Below are positions 9,088 through 19,019 of a stretch of 47,990 bases of DNA, one piece after another (position 1 is the stretch's first letter; every line of letters begins with the position of its first letter). The position numbers and the translations under genes were made by a program. This DNA is from Synergistaceae bacterium (lineage in GTDB: Bacteria > Synergistota > Synergistia > Synergistales > Acetomicrobiaceae): contig JAAYTM010000108.1 in the NCBI GenBank assembly GCA_012518015.1, forward strand, positions 1 through 47,990. The letters are read 5' to 3'. The notes under the pieces are model-generated. The model did no database searches, had not been told where the DNA came from, and saw nothing but the letters and a program-made list of their open reading frames with translations.

Positions 9088-9301
9088 TATTCAACACTTC
9101 TTTCCACAATTCTTCCAATTCTTGGCCCTCTTTTTCTTCGCACTTTTCTATAATAAAACCAGCGTGCACCAAAACCACATCGCCCACATTTACACTATCG
9201 ATCAAGTCCGTCCTTGCCTCCACTTTCAAGGATCCCGCCCGTGCAATTACCCTGCGCGAATCCAAAATTTTTTCTATTCTATGTGGAACAGCCAGACACA
9301 T
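9065..9301 (-). CDS. hypC: Hydrogenase maturation chaperone HypC
   Basis: MCLAVPHRIEKI N-terminus; the track ORF begins upstream at 9409 but Met before Cys is at 9301. Confidence 0.92.
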   Translation of the reverse strand: MCLAVPHRIEKILDSRRVIARAGSLKVEARTDLIDSVNVGDVVLVHAGFIIEKCEEKEGQELEELWKEVLNIAGKRQS

Positions 9302-9339
9302 ATTTCTACCTCCTTCACCTTCCATTAAAACGAGTAAAA

Positions 9340-9370
9340 AAGCGGGACCTATTGAATTTTGGCCCCGCTT
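9340..9370 (-). terminator. Intrinsic terminator downstream of ymdB
   Basis: aagcggg...cccgctt arms, followed by a T-run on the minus strand. Confidence 0.65.
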
Positions 9371-9444
9371 CGTCTTTTGTGCCGAACGTTCATTCAAGCA
9401 ATTCAACAAGCTTTCGACGTTATCGCCCGGGGCAACTTAAACCC

Positions 9445-10251
9445 TTATGAGTTCGTTGCCAGTTCGTCGTTCTTCTCATCCACTTTCTCGCTAATTCTGC
9501 GGATGCTCAAAGCATTGCCCGTTAGCGCATCTATATCCAAACAAACGCCGTTGAGTCTTAAATCCTCGTTGCACGCATCAAATCGAGCTGGCATTGACGT
9601 CAAAAAACGACTTATGACCGATTCCTTCCTCATGCCAATAACTCCGGCGTGCCCTCCCGTCATACCCACATCGGTTATAAAGGCAGTTCCTTTGTCAAGT
9701 ATATCTTCATCTGCCGTCGCAACATGGGTATGGGTGCCTAAGACCGCCGATACGCGCCCATCAAGATATAATGCTAAGGCTCTTTTTTCCGATGTTGCCT
9801 CGGCGTGAATATCCACCAATATGGTGGTGGTTGAAGCCTCCTGTAAGATTTCATCGGCCTTCCTAAAAGGGCAATCCACGTCGTACATAAATGTTCGACC
9901 CAAGAGGTTCAAAACTAACAACCTTCCCTCTCCGCACTTCAAAACTGCGCTTCCTCGGCCGGGACAGCCTGGAGGATAATTGGCAGGTCGTAGCAACTTG
10001 GGTTCCGAATCCAATAGGGATAAACCTTCTTTTTTGTCCCATATGTGATTGCCCGACGTCATGCAATCGATTCCCATTGCCAATAGCTCGTCTAATACCT
10101 TTTGGGTTATACCAAAACCACCGGCAGAGTTTTCCACATTTGCAATGACGAAATCAAAAGGTCCATAAGTGTTTCTCACCTTGGGCAAGAGCTTTTGAAG
10201 CGTCCTTCTCCCTGGTCTGCCAACGATATCTCCTATAAAAAGCACTCTCAT
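9445..10251 (-). CDS. ymdB: YmdB-type metallophosphoesterase (TIGR00282 family)
   Basis: MRVLFIGDIVGRPGR..., ENSAGGFGIT, TSGNHIWDKKE, GTHTHVATAD; next to rny. Confidence 0.92.
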   Translation of the reverse strand: MRVLFIGDIVGRPGRRTLQKLLPKVRNTYGPFDFVIANVENSAGGFGITQKVLDELLAMGIDCMTSGNHIWDKKEGLSLLDSEPKLLRPANYPPGCPGRGSAVLKCGEGRLLVLNLLGRTFMYDVDCPFRKADEILQEASTTTILVDIHAEATSEKRALALYLDGRVSAVLGTHTHVATADEDILDKGTAFITDVGMTGGHAGVIGMRKESVISRFLTSMPARFDACNEDLRLNGVCLDIDALTGNALSIRRISEKVDEKNDELATNS

Positions 10252-10261
10252 GACAACATTC

Positions 10262-11800
10262 CTACTTCGCAAACTCAATGGCCCTGAGCTCCCTTATGAC
10301 TGTCACCTTGACTTGGCCAGGGTACTTAAGGTCTTCTTCTATCTTTCGAGCAATATCGTATGCAATCTTATATATGGTACCATCATCTCCTGCTTCAGGA
10401 GATATCATGACTCGCACTTCCCTTCCAGCCTGGATGGCGTATGCTTTCTCCACTCCCGTAAAGGAAGAAGCTAAATTTTCCAGTTTTTCAAGTCTTCTTA
10501 TATAGGCTTCTATGCTTTCGCGCCTCGCCCCAGGCCTTGAAGCACTTACGGCATCGGCAGCAAGTACTAAGACAGCATACACACTTTTAGGCTCTTCCTC
10601 CTCGTGATGAGCAGCAATCGCGTTTACTATGACCTGCGACTCGCCGTATCGTTTCGCAAGGTCTGCTCCTATTAAAGCGTGCGAGCCTTCCACCTGGTAA
10701 TCTATAGCTTTACCAATATCATGCAACAGTCCCGCTCTCCTTGCGATCATTTCATCAAGCCCAAGTTCTGCCGCCATTACCCCGGTCAAGTGAGCGACTT
10801 CCAAGCTGTGAGCCAATGCATTTTGGCCATAGCTTGATCTATAGGTAAGCCTCCCCAAGGTCTTGACGATCTCAGGATGTACGCCTTCTATATTAACCTC
10901 GAGCAAAGCATTTTCGGCTGCCTCAAGCATATGTTCGTCAACTTCCTTACGCACTTTTTCTACGATCTCCTCAATGCGCGCCGGATGAATCCTTCCGTCA
11001 AGGATGAGCCTCTCCAGGGAAATACGGGCAATCTCACGCCTTACAGGATCAAAACAGCTTAGCGTCACCGCCTCAGGCGTATCATCCACAATCAAATCGA
11101 CGCCTGTCAAACTTTCGAAGGCCCTAATATTCCTTCCTTCTCTGCCGATTATTCTGCCCTTCATATCGTCTGAGGGCAGGGGTACAACGCTAACCGTAAC
11201 TTCAGAAGTATGATCGACAGCACATCGCTGAATTGCTGTGGTTAAAATCTCCCTTGCCTTTTTATCAGCCTCACGTTTAAAATTTTCTTCCAACTCCTTC
11301 AATTTCAACCCAATAGAAGAGGAGGCTTCCTCTTCTACCTCTTTTAGTAGAAGTTCCTTTGCCTCTTCTCGTGAAAGCCCAGCGACTTTCTCTAGTTTAA
11401 CGATCCGTTCCCGCAAAAGCCTTTCGGCCTCCAGTTTTGCCTTTTCTACTTCTGTCAACCTGGCCTTTAGCTCTTCTTCTTTCTTCGCTAAATTTTCAAG
11501 TTTTCTGTCGAGACTTTCCTCTCTTTGTTCAAGCCTTCTTTCGGCTCGCTGAATTTCGCTCCTGCGCTCTTTAAGTTCTCTTTCCAATTCGTGTCGAATC
11601 TTCAGCGCTTCTTCTCTAGCCTCGGCAAGAACTTCTCGCTTCTTGGTTTCGGCCTCTCTTTTTGCTTCTTCAACTATCTGTTCAGCAATTTTCTTCGTGC
11701 TTAAAATCTTTTTTTCATCATGTATTTTTCGAACGTAATAGCCAACGGCAATACCGACCACGCCAGCCAACACGCTCGATAAGAGCATGACAAATCCCAT
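10262..11800 (-). CDS. rny: Ribonuclease Y
   Basis: N-terminal TM helix, long coiled coil, KH ([12 protein letters not shown]) and HD ([10 protein letters not shown]...LLHDIGKA) domains. Confidence 0.97.
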   Translation of the reverse strand: MGFVMLLSSVLAGVVGIAVGYYVRKIHDEKKILSTKKIAEQIVEEAKREAETKKREVLAEAREEALKIRHELERELKERRSEIQRAERRLEQREESLDRKLENLAKKEEELKARLTEVEKAKLEAERLLRERIVKLEKVAGLSREEAKELLLKEVEEEASSSIGLKLKELEENFKREADKKAREILTTAIQRCAVDHTSEVTVSVVPLPSDDMKGRIIGREGRNIRAFESLTGVDLIVDDTPEAVTLSCFDPVRREIARISLERLILDGRIHPARIEEIVEKVRKEVDEHMLEAAENALLEVNIEGVHPEIVKTLGRLTYRSSYGQNALAHSLEVAHLTGVMAAELGLDEMIARRAGLLHDIGKAIDYQVEGSHALIGADLAKRYGESQVIVNAIAAHHEEEEPKSVYAVLVLAADAVSASRPGARRESIEAYIRRLEKLENLASSFTGVEKAYAIQAGREVRVMISPEAGDDGTIYKIAYDIARKIEEDLKYPGQVKVTVIRELRAIEFAK

Positions 11801-12063
11801 TTAGAAATCACCCCTCATTCAATTGTCAAGGTTCAAGGCATGCGAACAACACGTTTTAAAAGATCATCGCAATTTAATAGTCTTTAAAATACATCCTGGG
11901 CATTATTTTACAGAATGTCTCATAATACTACAAGTGTGATTGCAAAAGTCAGGTACCCAATCGAGTAGAAAATGGCACTTCATACCAGTCTTTTAACTAA
12001 GGCTTCTGAATTTTTTTGACAACCCCAGGACTCAAAGATAACGACCATATCGGGCGCATTAAA

Positions 12064-12095
12064 AAATCGGGAAGGGAGATCCTCCTTCCCGATTT
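12064..12095 (-). terminator. Intrinsic terminator downstream of the MetS-like/NSS genes
   Basis: aaatcgggaagg / ccttcccgattt 12-bp arms followed by T-run on minus strand. Confidence 0.82.
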
Positions 12096-12155
12096 GTTTG
12101 ATTTGCTCACGCTGTTTTATATTTATTAACGCTTGCGAGGACAAACCTTTTAGGT

Positions 12156-12266
12156 TTAATCCTCCCACTCACCGCCCCCCTTGCCCATTCGACTGAAACA
12201 AAAGGCTAGTCCCGCTATGATAATTACGGCCATGAATATGGTTGTTCCAATTGCAGCGTTCGTCAT
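12156..12266 (-). CDS. MetS-like NSS transporter small subunit, 36 aa
   Basis: MTNAAIGTTIFMAVIIIAGLAFCFSRMGKGGGEWED, single TM; ATGA overlap with the NSS transporter stop; below the ORF-track length cutoff. Confidence 0.8.
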   Translation of the reverse strand: MTNAAIGTTIFMAVIIIAGLAFCFSRMGKGGGEWED

Positions 12267-13786
12267 CTAACCTCCCCTCCTTCTTGCTCGCTTACTTCCG
12301 TCTTTGATTTCATGCCTTGCAATATGAAGCTAGCGATCAGGACTGCCACCATGATGATCCAAATGAAGTTAGACCAACTTCCGTACCCTCCATAGGGTTC
12401 CTTAAGGTCCTGCATAAAACCGCCGTAAACTACGACGAAAAGAAGTCCTACCGGCACCACGATCTTGATAAGAAAATCCATCCAAGGACCTACCTTGATA
12501 TCTGAAGTGGCATTCACGTGCTCGCGAAGCTTATCGGCACCAAAGACCCAACCTACAACCAACGAGGCAATGGCACCGCCTATGAGCAATGTATAGAAGG
12601 CAACCGTCCTGTCAACGATGTCAAGCCAATACATTCCCCCCTGAGTACAATAAAGAAGTCCGATCAAAAATCCGACTAGGCATCCCCAAAAAGTAACTTT
12701 TTTCCGCTCCCATCCGAACTTGTCCATCAAGGGAACAATGTATCCCGCGTAAGCCAAATAATACGCTGAACTGAGTCCTATCATCCAAAACATGAGGAAG
12801 AATAAAACGCCTGTCAATCGACTCAAAGCAGGCATCAACGATATACCGACAGGGTAAGTTACAAAAGCCACTCCAATACCAGCGATGGCCACCTCTTGCA
12901 AGGACACTCCCAGAGCTTGCATTATATAACCGACTGTGCTAAAGACAGCAAAACCCGCCAAGAATGCAAAGCTGGTGTCGCAAAACACTGTAATAACGGT
13001 GTTGTTCGTTATATCGCCCTTTCTAGCGATAAAACGTCCGTAGGCATACATTCCCGCCATCCCAACAGAAAGCGAAAATGCTATCTGGCTAAAGGCAGCA
13101 AACCAGACGCCTCCTCCCTTTAAGACGGACCAATCGACATCGAGGTAATAATTAAGCCCCTCCACGGCTCCGGGCAGTGTTAAGCTTCTTACTAATATCG
13201 CCACGATCAAAACCCACGCTAACGCCATGACTACTTCTGAGACCTTCCCAATTAATTCAGCACCTCGATGTATCACGAAATAAATGACGATCCAAGTGAA
13301 GGTTAACGCTCCAACTATGGGCCACCTTAACCCACCAAGCACCCCAGGATTGTCTGAAAGGCCAAGCACTGTGCTAAAAAAGTAATCTCCTGCCTGATGG
13401 GCACCCACTTCTCCCACACCCCAAGCTAAAGTCATGGAACTAAACATGTAAATTAGGGTCCAAGCCATGATCACACAATAATAAGTATCGATTAAAAAGG
13501 CCGATATGCTTGGAAACCATCCTACCCATTCCCATTTTTTGCCTATGCTGCTAAAGACTCCAGGGGCTCCTTTTTGAAAATAATGCCCCATTCCAAACTC
13601 AGTGAGAAGCCACGGAATCCCAATGGCAAAAATGCCTATGATGTAAGCCACCAAAAAGGCAGCTCCCCCATACTGGTAACACATATAAGGAAACCGCCAG
13701 ACGTTGCCCAAACCGATGGCTGACCCTATAGCTGCAAAAATCATATGACGCCGCTTTAAAAACATTTCCCTTCCAGCTTCCGCCAT
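12263..13786 (-). CDS. Sodium-dependent transporter, NSS/SNF family
   Basis: FAAIGSAIGLGNVWRFPYMCYQYGGAAF NSS signature, about 12 hydrophobic segments. Confidence 0.94.
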   Translation of the reverse strand: MAEAGREMFLKRRHMIFAAIGSAIGLGNVWRFPYMCYQYGGAAFLVAYIIGIFAIGIPWLLTEFGMGHYFQKGAPGVFSSIGKKWEWVGWFPSISAFLIDTYYCVIMAWTLIYMFSSMTLAWGVGEVGAHQAGDYFFSTVLGLSDNPGVLGGLRWPIVGALTFTWIVIYFVIHRGAELIGKVSEVVMALAWVLIVAILVRSLTLPGAVEGLNYYLDVDWSVLKGGGVWFAAFSQIAFSLSVGMAGMYAYGRFIARKGDITNNTVITVFCDTSFAFLAGFAVFSTVGYIMQALGVSLQEVAIAGIGVAFVTYPVGISLMPALSRLTGVLFFLMFWMIGLSSAYYLAYAGYIVPLMDKFGWERKKVTFWGCLVGFLIGLLYCTQGGMYWLDIVDRTVAFYTLLIGGAIASLVVGWVFGADKLREHVNATSDIKVGPWMDFLIKIVVPVGLLFVVVYGGFMQDLKEPYGGYGSWSNFIWIIMVAVLIASFILQGMKSKTEVSEQEGGEVR

Positions 13787-13877
13787 GCTCCTCTCCTCCT
13801 TTTTTAAGTTTTACTCATACTAAGCAAATAAACAAATCTAGCCATCCCTATTTCTTTTTTCACCTCCTCTGCGTTGA

Positions 13878-15263
13878 TTAACCAAAGAACTGGATGTAAC
13901 CCATGATCAATATAACGGCGATGATTACCGGCAAGACGTAAGTCATATAACCTCTCAAGCCCTCTGGGAATTTCGGTCCTATGCCCGTATTGGCCTCTTT
14001 AATAAAGTTTTCCCATCCCCAGCCATATTTGGAGGTGCAAAAGAGGACAAAAACGAGAGAGCCTATGGGAAGCAAATTAAAACTTACTATGAAATCTTCC
14101 AGATCAAGGACTACGGTTCCCTCTCCAAAAGGTTGAAACCCGCTCCAGGGGCCAAATCCCAAAACGCAGGGCAATGAAGCGATGAATAAGACCAGGATGC
14201 CCACATAACAGGCCTTTTTGCGACTCCACTTCCACTCGTCCATGGCAAAGGCTATGAGATGCTCAAATACAGCAATTACAGTCGTTAAAGCTGCCAAAGA
14301 TATAAATACGAAAAATAAAGTACCCCATAATCTACCGCCAGTCATAGCATTGAAGACGTTTGGAAGAGTGACGAATATCAAACCAGGACCCGCTCCAGCA
14401 TCGACGCCAAAAGCAAAACAAGCGGGGAAAATTACCATTCCTGACATCAATGCTATCAGTGTATCAAGGATTATAATATAGACAGACTCACCCAGAAGGG
14501 CCCTTTCTTTGCTCAGGTAACTCCCAAATATTAACATGCTGCCGATTCCTAAGCTCAAGGTGAAAAAGGCCTGGCTTTGGGCAGCAAAAACTGCTTCCCA
14601 AGTTAGCTTAGAAAAGTCTGGCTTAAGGTAAAAAGCTATGCCCTTTTCAGCTCCAGGCAGTGTCACGGAACGAACTATGAGCACAACGAGCAGCATAAAA
14701 AGGCCAGACATCAAAATCTTAGTTATTCGTTCAACGCCTGCCTGCAAACCTCTCGAACAAACCAGGAAGCCAAGCAATACCGCCAAAGCCATCCACATGG
14801 TCAGTTCAGGAGTATTGGATATGAAAGAACCAAAAAAGGCACCCACTTCTTCAGGAGAAAGCATTGAAAGATGTCCTACTGCAACGTGATAAGTATAAGC
14901 CAGGCCCCAACCTGTAACAGTGGTATAGAACATCATCAATACCATGTTTCCGAGCACACCGAGATAACCGTAAATATGCCACTTGGTACCAGGCGGCTCC
15001 AAGACAAGCATCGCGCCGGCTAAATTTCTACGGCTGGCTCGCCCCATGGCAAATTCGCATACCATGATGGGAAGACCCATGATAGCCAAAAAAATTAAAT
15101 AAACTATTACAAAAGCTGCTCCACCATATCGGCCTGTGATATAGGGAAATCGCCACACATTTCCCAAACCTATAGCACATCCTGCAGACACCAATATAAA
15201 GCCTAATCTGGAAGCTAACTGTTCTCTCTCAGCCACTGCAATCACCCCCTCTTTATTGTGCAT
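13878..15263 (-). CDS. Sodium-dependent transporter, NSS/SNF family (second copy)
   Basis: ILVSAGCAIGLGNVWRFPYITGRYGGAAF NSS signature. Confidence 0.94.
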   Translation of the reverse strand: MHNKEGVIAVAEREQLASRLGFILVSAGCAIGLGNVWRFPYITGRYGGAAFVIVYLIFLAIMGLPIMVCEFAMGRASRRNLAGAMLVLEPPGTKWHIYGYLGVLGNMVLMMFYTTVTGWGLAYTYHVAVGHLSMLSPEEVGAFFGSFISNTPELTMWMALAVLLGFLVCSRGLQAGVERITKILMSGLFMLLVVLIVRSVTLPGAEKGIAFYLKPDFSKLTWEAVFAAQSQAFFTLSLGIGSMLIFGSYLSKERALLGESVYIIILDTLIALMSGMVIFPACFAFGVDAGAGPGLIFVTLPNVFNAMTGGRLWGTLFFVFISLAALTTVIAVFEHLIAFAMDEWKWSRKKACYVGILVLFIASLPCVLGFGPWSGFQPFGEGTVVLDLEDFIVSFNLLPIGSLVFVLFCTSKYGWGWENFIKEANTGIGPKFPEGLRGYMTYVLPVIIAVILIMGYIQFFG

Positions 15264-15360
15264 ATCATTTTATAGCATATTAGATATAAAGTAAATTAGG
15301 ATTAAAGACCCAACTCAAGCAAATGATAAAGTGAATTGGTACTAATGAGCAAATATTATA

Positions 15361-17457
15361 CTATGCTGTAAAAATCAGGGATAGGGCGTCGCCCAAGGAC
15401 GACAATAGTTTTTTTCTCAAATCTGGATATTGAAATAGGGTGGGGTCAAGGCAAGCCAAATTTTGGGCTTCTGTGCGAGCTTTATACAACAAGCTAACAT
15501 CCTTTACGAGGTCTGCGACTTTAAAGTCCGTTATGCCATGCTGCCTGACTCCGCAAAAGGCACCTGGCCCTCTCAGTTTTAAATCTTCCTCAGCTACTAT
15601 AAAGCCGTCATTGGTGGAACACAAGACCTTAAATCGCTTTCTAGCCTCAGGGGTAGGAGCTTCTCCCAATAAAAAGCAAAAGCCCTGACTTTTGCCGCGG
15701 CCTACTCTTCCTCTGAGCTGATGAAGCTGAGATAGACCAAACCTGTATGCATCCTCTATTACAATTATGTTAGCGCTGGGCACGTCAATGCCCACTTCTA
15801 TTACGTTGGTAGCCACAAGCAAATCTATCTCCTGGCGTACAAAGGCCTGGTAAGCTTCGTCCTTGTCAAAAACCTCCAAACGACCATGCAGCAAGCCTAC
15901 CCTGAAGTTTGAAAACTCCTGACATAAAGACTTATAGCGTTCTTGCACGGAAGTCGCTTCTATGGATTCACTTTCATCTATCAAAGGACACACCCAATAG
16001 GCTTGATTGCCTGAGGATAATTTTGCTTTAATAAATTCATATAGAGCGGGCAATTTATTTTTTCTTATCCATTGGGTTCTAACCGGGTTCCTACCTGGAG
16101 GTAGTTCGTCAACTACGGACATGGAAAGGTCTCCGTACACGGTCAATGCCAACGTTCGCGGGATGGGAGTAGCAGTCATGACTAAAGTATGAGGATGTCT
16201 GCCCTTGTCCATCAAGGTTCGTCGTTGCAACACTCCAAAACGATGTTGTTCGTCGATCACTACCAAGCCCAGCCTTTGGAATTTAACCCCTTCTTGAATT
16301 AAAGCGTGTGTCCCAATGACGATATGCGATCTTCCCTCGCAGATATCTTCGTATCTTTCCCCCCTCTCTTGAGGAGTTAAAGCGCTAGTCAGTAAAGCAA
16401 CCTTCAGATTTAGCTTCGACAGCCAATTTACTATTTTGGTGTAATGCTGTTTGGCCAAAACCTCGGTCGGAACCATCATTGCAGCTTGATATCCGGCATC
16501 CACAGAGGCAAGCATCGCTGCCACCGCAACTACGGTTTTGCCCGAGCCTACATCCCCCTGAAGCAAGCGATTCATAGGCACGCTTTTAGTCACATCATCC
16601 GCTATTTCCCGTAAAACCCTTTCTTGAGCACAAGTGAGTTTAAAGGTTAAACATTCTTTGATGAAAGCACTCTGCAGGGGACCGTGCCAAAGTAAAACAG
16701 GGGCATTAGTCTCCTTTTCCAATTGTTCCTTTTTCAAGGCCAACCCAAGCTGAAGAAGAAACAGCTCATCAAAAACGAGCCTTTTGCGACATAAGCCCCA
16801 CTGCTCTTCGCTATCAGGATAATGATAACCCCAGATGGCTTCCTTGAGGGGTAATAACTCATTTCGCACCAAGATCTCAGAGGGCATGAATTCCTCTACA
16901 AAAGGCAAATATTCTAAAAGTGCCCCCTTTATCAAAAGTCTAAGCCATCTTTGGTTTAATCCTTCCGTGAGAGGATAGACTGGCACAATTCTACCCATCT
17001 CCTCCATGGTTGCATCGGATTCGACTACTTCAAATTCGGGGTTGACCACCTGTAGCATGCCAAAATCACTTTTCACTTTTCCATACAGGGCAACCATGGA
17101 GCCCGGTGTAAGAACTTTTTCCAGCCTTTTTCTGTTAAACCATATAGCCTGAGCAATTTGAGTTCCATCAGTTATTGTGGCTATCGTAAGGTCTAAGTTA
17201 CGCCTTTTTGTAACTTTCTTTTCCACCCCAACTATTCGCACCAACATGGTTGTGACAATGCCAGGTTTCAAGGAACTTATAGGCGTTATATTTCTTCTGT
17301 CCTCATAACGTCGCGGAAAGAAGTAAAGCAAGTCCTCGATAGTTTTGATACCCAATTTGGATAGAAGATATGATCTTTTTGGCCCTACGCCTTTTAAAAA
17401 TCTAACATCCTTAGCCAAGATATTTTCATTCGATGGACTAGCTTTCATCATCAGCAA
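15361..17457 (-). CDS. recG: ATP-dependent DNA helicase RecG
   Basis: LQGDVGSGKTVVA, DEQHRFGV, TATPIPRTLA, QLRGRVGRG motifs, N-terminal wedge domain. Confidence 0.97.
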   Translation of the reverse strand: MLMMKASPSNENILAKDVRFLKGVGPKRSYLLSKLGIKTIEDLLYFFPRRYEDRRNITPISSLKPGIVTTMLVRIVGVEKKVTKRRNLDLTIATITDGTQIAQAIWFNRKRLEKVLTPGSMVALYGKVKSDFGMLQVVNPEFEVVESDATMEEMGRIVPVYPLTEGLNQRWLRLLIKGALLEYLPFVEEFMPSEILVRNELLPLKEAIWGYHYPDSEEQWGLCRKRLVFDELFLLQLGLALKKEQLEKETNAPVLLWHGPLQSAFIKECLTFKLTCAQERVLREIADDVTKSVPMNRLLQGDVGSGKTVVAVAAMLASVDAGYQAAMMVPTEVLAKQHYTKIVNWLSKLNLKVALLTSALTPQERGERYEDICEGRSHIVIGTHALIQEGVKFQRLGLVVIDEQHRFGVLQRRTLMDKGRHPHTLVMTATPIPRTLALTVYGDLSMSVVDELPPGRNPVRTQWIRKNKLPALYEFIKAKLSSGNQAYWVCPLIDESESIEATSVQERYKSLCQEFSNFRVGLLHGRLEVFDKDEAYQAFVRQEIDLLVATNVIEVGIDVPSANIIVIEDAYRFGLSQLHQLRGRVGRGKSQGFCFLLGEAPTPEARKRFKVLCSTNDGFIVAEEDLKLRGPGAFCGVRQHGITDFKVADLVKDVSLLYKARTEAQNLACLDPTLFQYPDLRKKLLSSLGDALSLIFTA

Positions 17458-17902
17458 TTTCAGCCTCTATCATTTCAGCATATTTGTTTAGAACTGCCCT
17501 AAATTCGGCAACAAAGGATATTTTGAGTTTTTTCATCCTCTCAATCTCGGCTTTACTTCTGTCCAAGGCTCGCGAAGCTTCCTCGAGCATCCTTTCAGCC
17601 TTGGCTTTTGCCTCAGCAACGATGGCTTCGGCTTCCCTTTTTGCGGCCTCTACCTTTTCATCTGCACTTTGCTGCGCCATGAGAAGGGCTTCCTGAAGGG
17701 AATCCCTTAAGTTTCTGTAATCTTCAAGCTGCCTTTCAAGTTGATGAATTATGCGCTCCTGCTCGCCACATTTTTCTGCATAAAAGTGCAAACTCTCTGC
17801 AACCAAATCCAAGAAGTCATCCACCTCGATAGGATCGTATCCTCGCAAAGATCTCTTAAAATCTTTATTTATGACGTCAAGTGCCGACAAAACTTCACTC
17901 AT
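17438..17902 (-). CDS. divIVA: DivIVA domain protein
   Basis: DVINKDFKRSLRGYDPIEVDDFLDLV N-terminus plus coiled coil. Confidence 0.9.
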   Translation of the reverse strand: MSEVLSALDVINKDFKRSLRGYDPIEVDDFLDLVAESLHFYAEKCGEQERIIHQLERQLEDYRNLRDSLQEALLMAQQSADEKVEAAKREAEAIVAEAKAKAERMLEEASRALDRSKAEIERMKKLKISFVAEFRAVLNKYAEMIEAEIADDES

Positions 17903-18284
17903 GGTTTTGGGCCACCTCTTTTTCCTCCTCCCATAAATCGATGAGGCTTCTATTAGGCGAAGCCAAAAAGACCGCTGGTGCTATCCTCATGACAACACCT
18001 CTCATAGCATAAGCCACACCGCAAATGAAATCGAGGGCGCTCTGTCCTTCGGCTTTATCGACGTTGCGCAAGTCAACTATAATGATCTTACCGTTATGTA
18101 AAGCTTCTGCCAAATCTTCCCTTCGTTCCGCACACATGTAACCCTTACAAAACACCAATGCAGCTTGCTTGGCACGTGATTGTGGGATGCGATCAACATC
18201 TTCATATGATTCTAGGCCTTCCTCTTGCAAATTCTCCTCTTTTTGCACTGTGATGCCCAACAGTGCCAGGAGTCGTTCAAGCAT
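17895..18284 (-). CDS. sepF: Cell division protein SepF
   Basis: SepF-like C-terminal domain (GKIIIVDLRNVDKAEGQSALDFICGVAYAMRGVVMRIAPAVFLASP). Confidence 0.9.
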   Translation of the reverse strand: MLERLLALLGITVQKEENLQEEGLESYEDVDRIPQSRAKQAALVFCKGYMCAERREDLAEALHNGKIIIVDLRNVDKAEGQSALDFICGVAYAMRGVVMRIAPAVFLASPNRSLIDLWEEEKEVAQNHE

Positions 18285-18314
18285 TCCCCTCTCTCCTCCT
18301 AAAGTAAACTTTAT

Positions 18315-19019
18315 TTAATTTCCTCTAGGACCAAATATGGCACGACCTAAACGCACCATAGTACTTCCTTCCGCGATCGCTATCTCGAAGTCATCGCTCA
18401 TGCCCATGGATAATTCGGGAAGCTCTACGCCAAGATCCTCTTCCAATTCTTCCTTTAGACGGCGAAGCAGAGCGAAAGACGATCTTATCCTTTTTTTCTC
18501 GTCCGTCAAAGGACCTATCCCCATCAATCCAATTAACTTTAAATGTGGACAAAGGCCCAAAATATGCTCCGCCAATACACGGGCATGGTCTGGCTCAACG
18601 CCATACTTTGAGGCTTCGCTAGATATCTTTACTTCGATAAGCACAGGCATAGTCTTTCTCAACAACACTAATCGCTGCTCTAAAATATCTGTCAGATTAG
18701 CGCTATCGATACTTTGTATGACATCGAACAATTGAACGGCAACCTTGGCTTTATTGCGTTGTAAATGACCAATCATATGCCAAGTAGTGCTTGGGCTTTT
18801 AGGCCATTTTTCTTTCTTTTTCCTAGCTTCCTGGACTCTGTTTTCGCCAATTCCATCGATGTATCCGGTCTCTACAGCCTGAATCATCGCTTCCAAAGGT
18901 TGACCTTTTGTGGCTGCGATTATCTTTATTTGATCAGAATCTCTGCCGATGCTTGCTGCAGCTTTAGCGATTTTATACTTCACTATTTCGATATTATTAT
19001 ATACATCTGCGCTTACCAT
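18315..19019 (-). CDS. YggS family PLP homeostasis protein
   Basis: IKIIAATKGQPLEAM, GENRVQEARKK, WHMIGHLQRNKAK, LSMGMSDDFEIAIAEGSTMVRLGRAIFG. Confidence 0.95.
   Translation of the reverse strand: MVSADVYNNIEIVKYKIAKAAASIGRDSDQIKIIAATKGQPLEAMIQAVETGYIDGIGENRVQEARKKKEKWPKSPSTTWHMIGHLQRNKAKVAVQLFDVIQSIDSANLTDILEQRLVLLRKTMPVLIEVKISSEASKYGVEPDHARVLAEHILGLCPHLKLIGLMGIGPLTDEKKRIRSSFALLRRLKEELEEDLGVELPELSMGMSDDFEIAIAEGSTMVRLGRAIFGPRGN

Noticed and set aside
11980-12168. 62-aa minus ORF with a fragment (VVIFESWGCQKNSEALVKRL) faintly like a RimO/MiaB N-terminal CxxN segment
   Set aside because: ORF starts inside the MetS-like gene end and runs through a strong terminator; resemblance is short and most likely chance
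15271-15292. Short inverted repeat tttata...tataaa upstream of the second NSS gene
   Set aside because: AT-rich and 6 nt arms only; readily explained as promoter -10 sequence or chance
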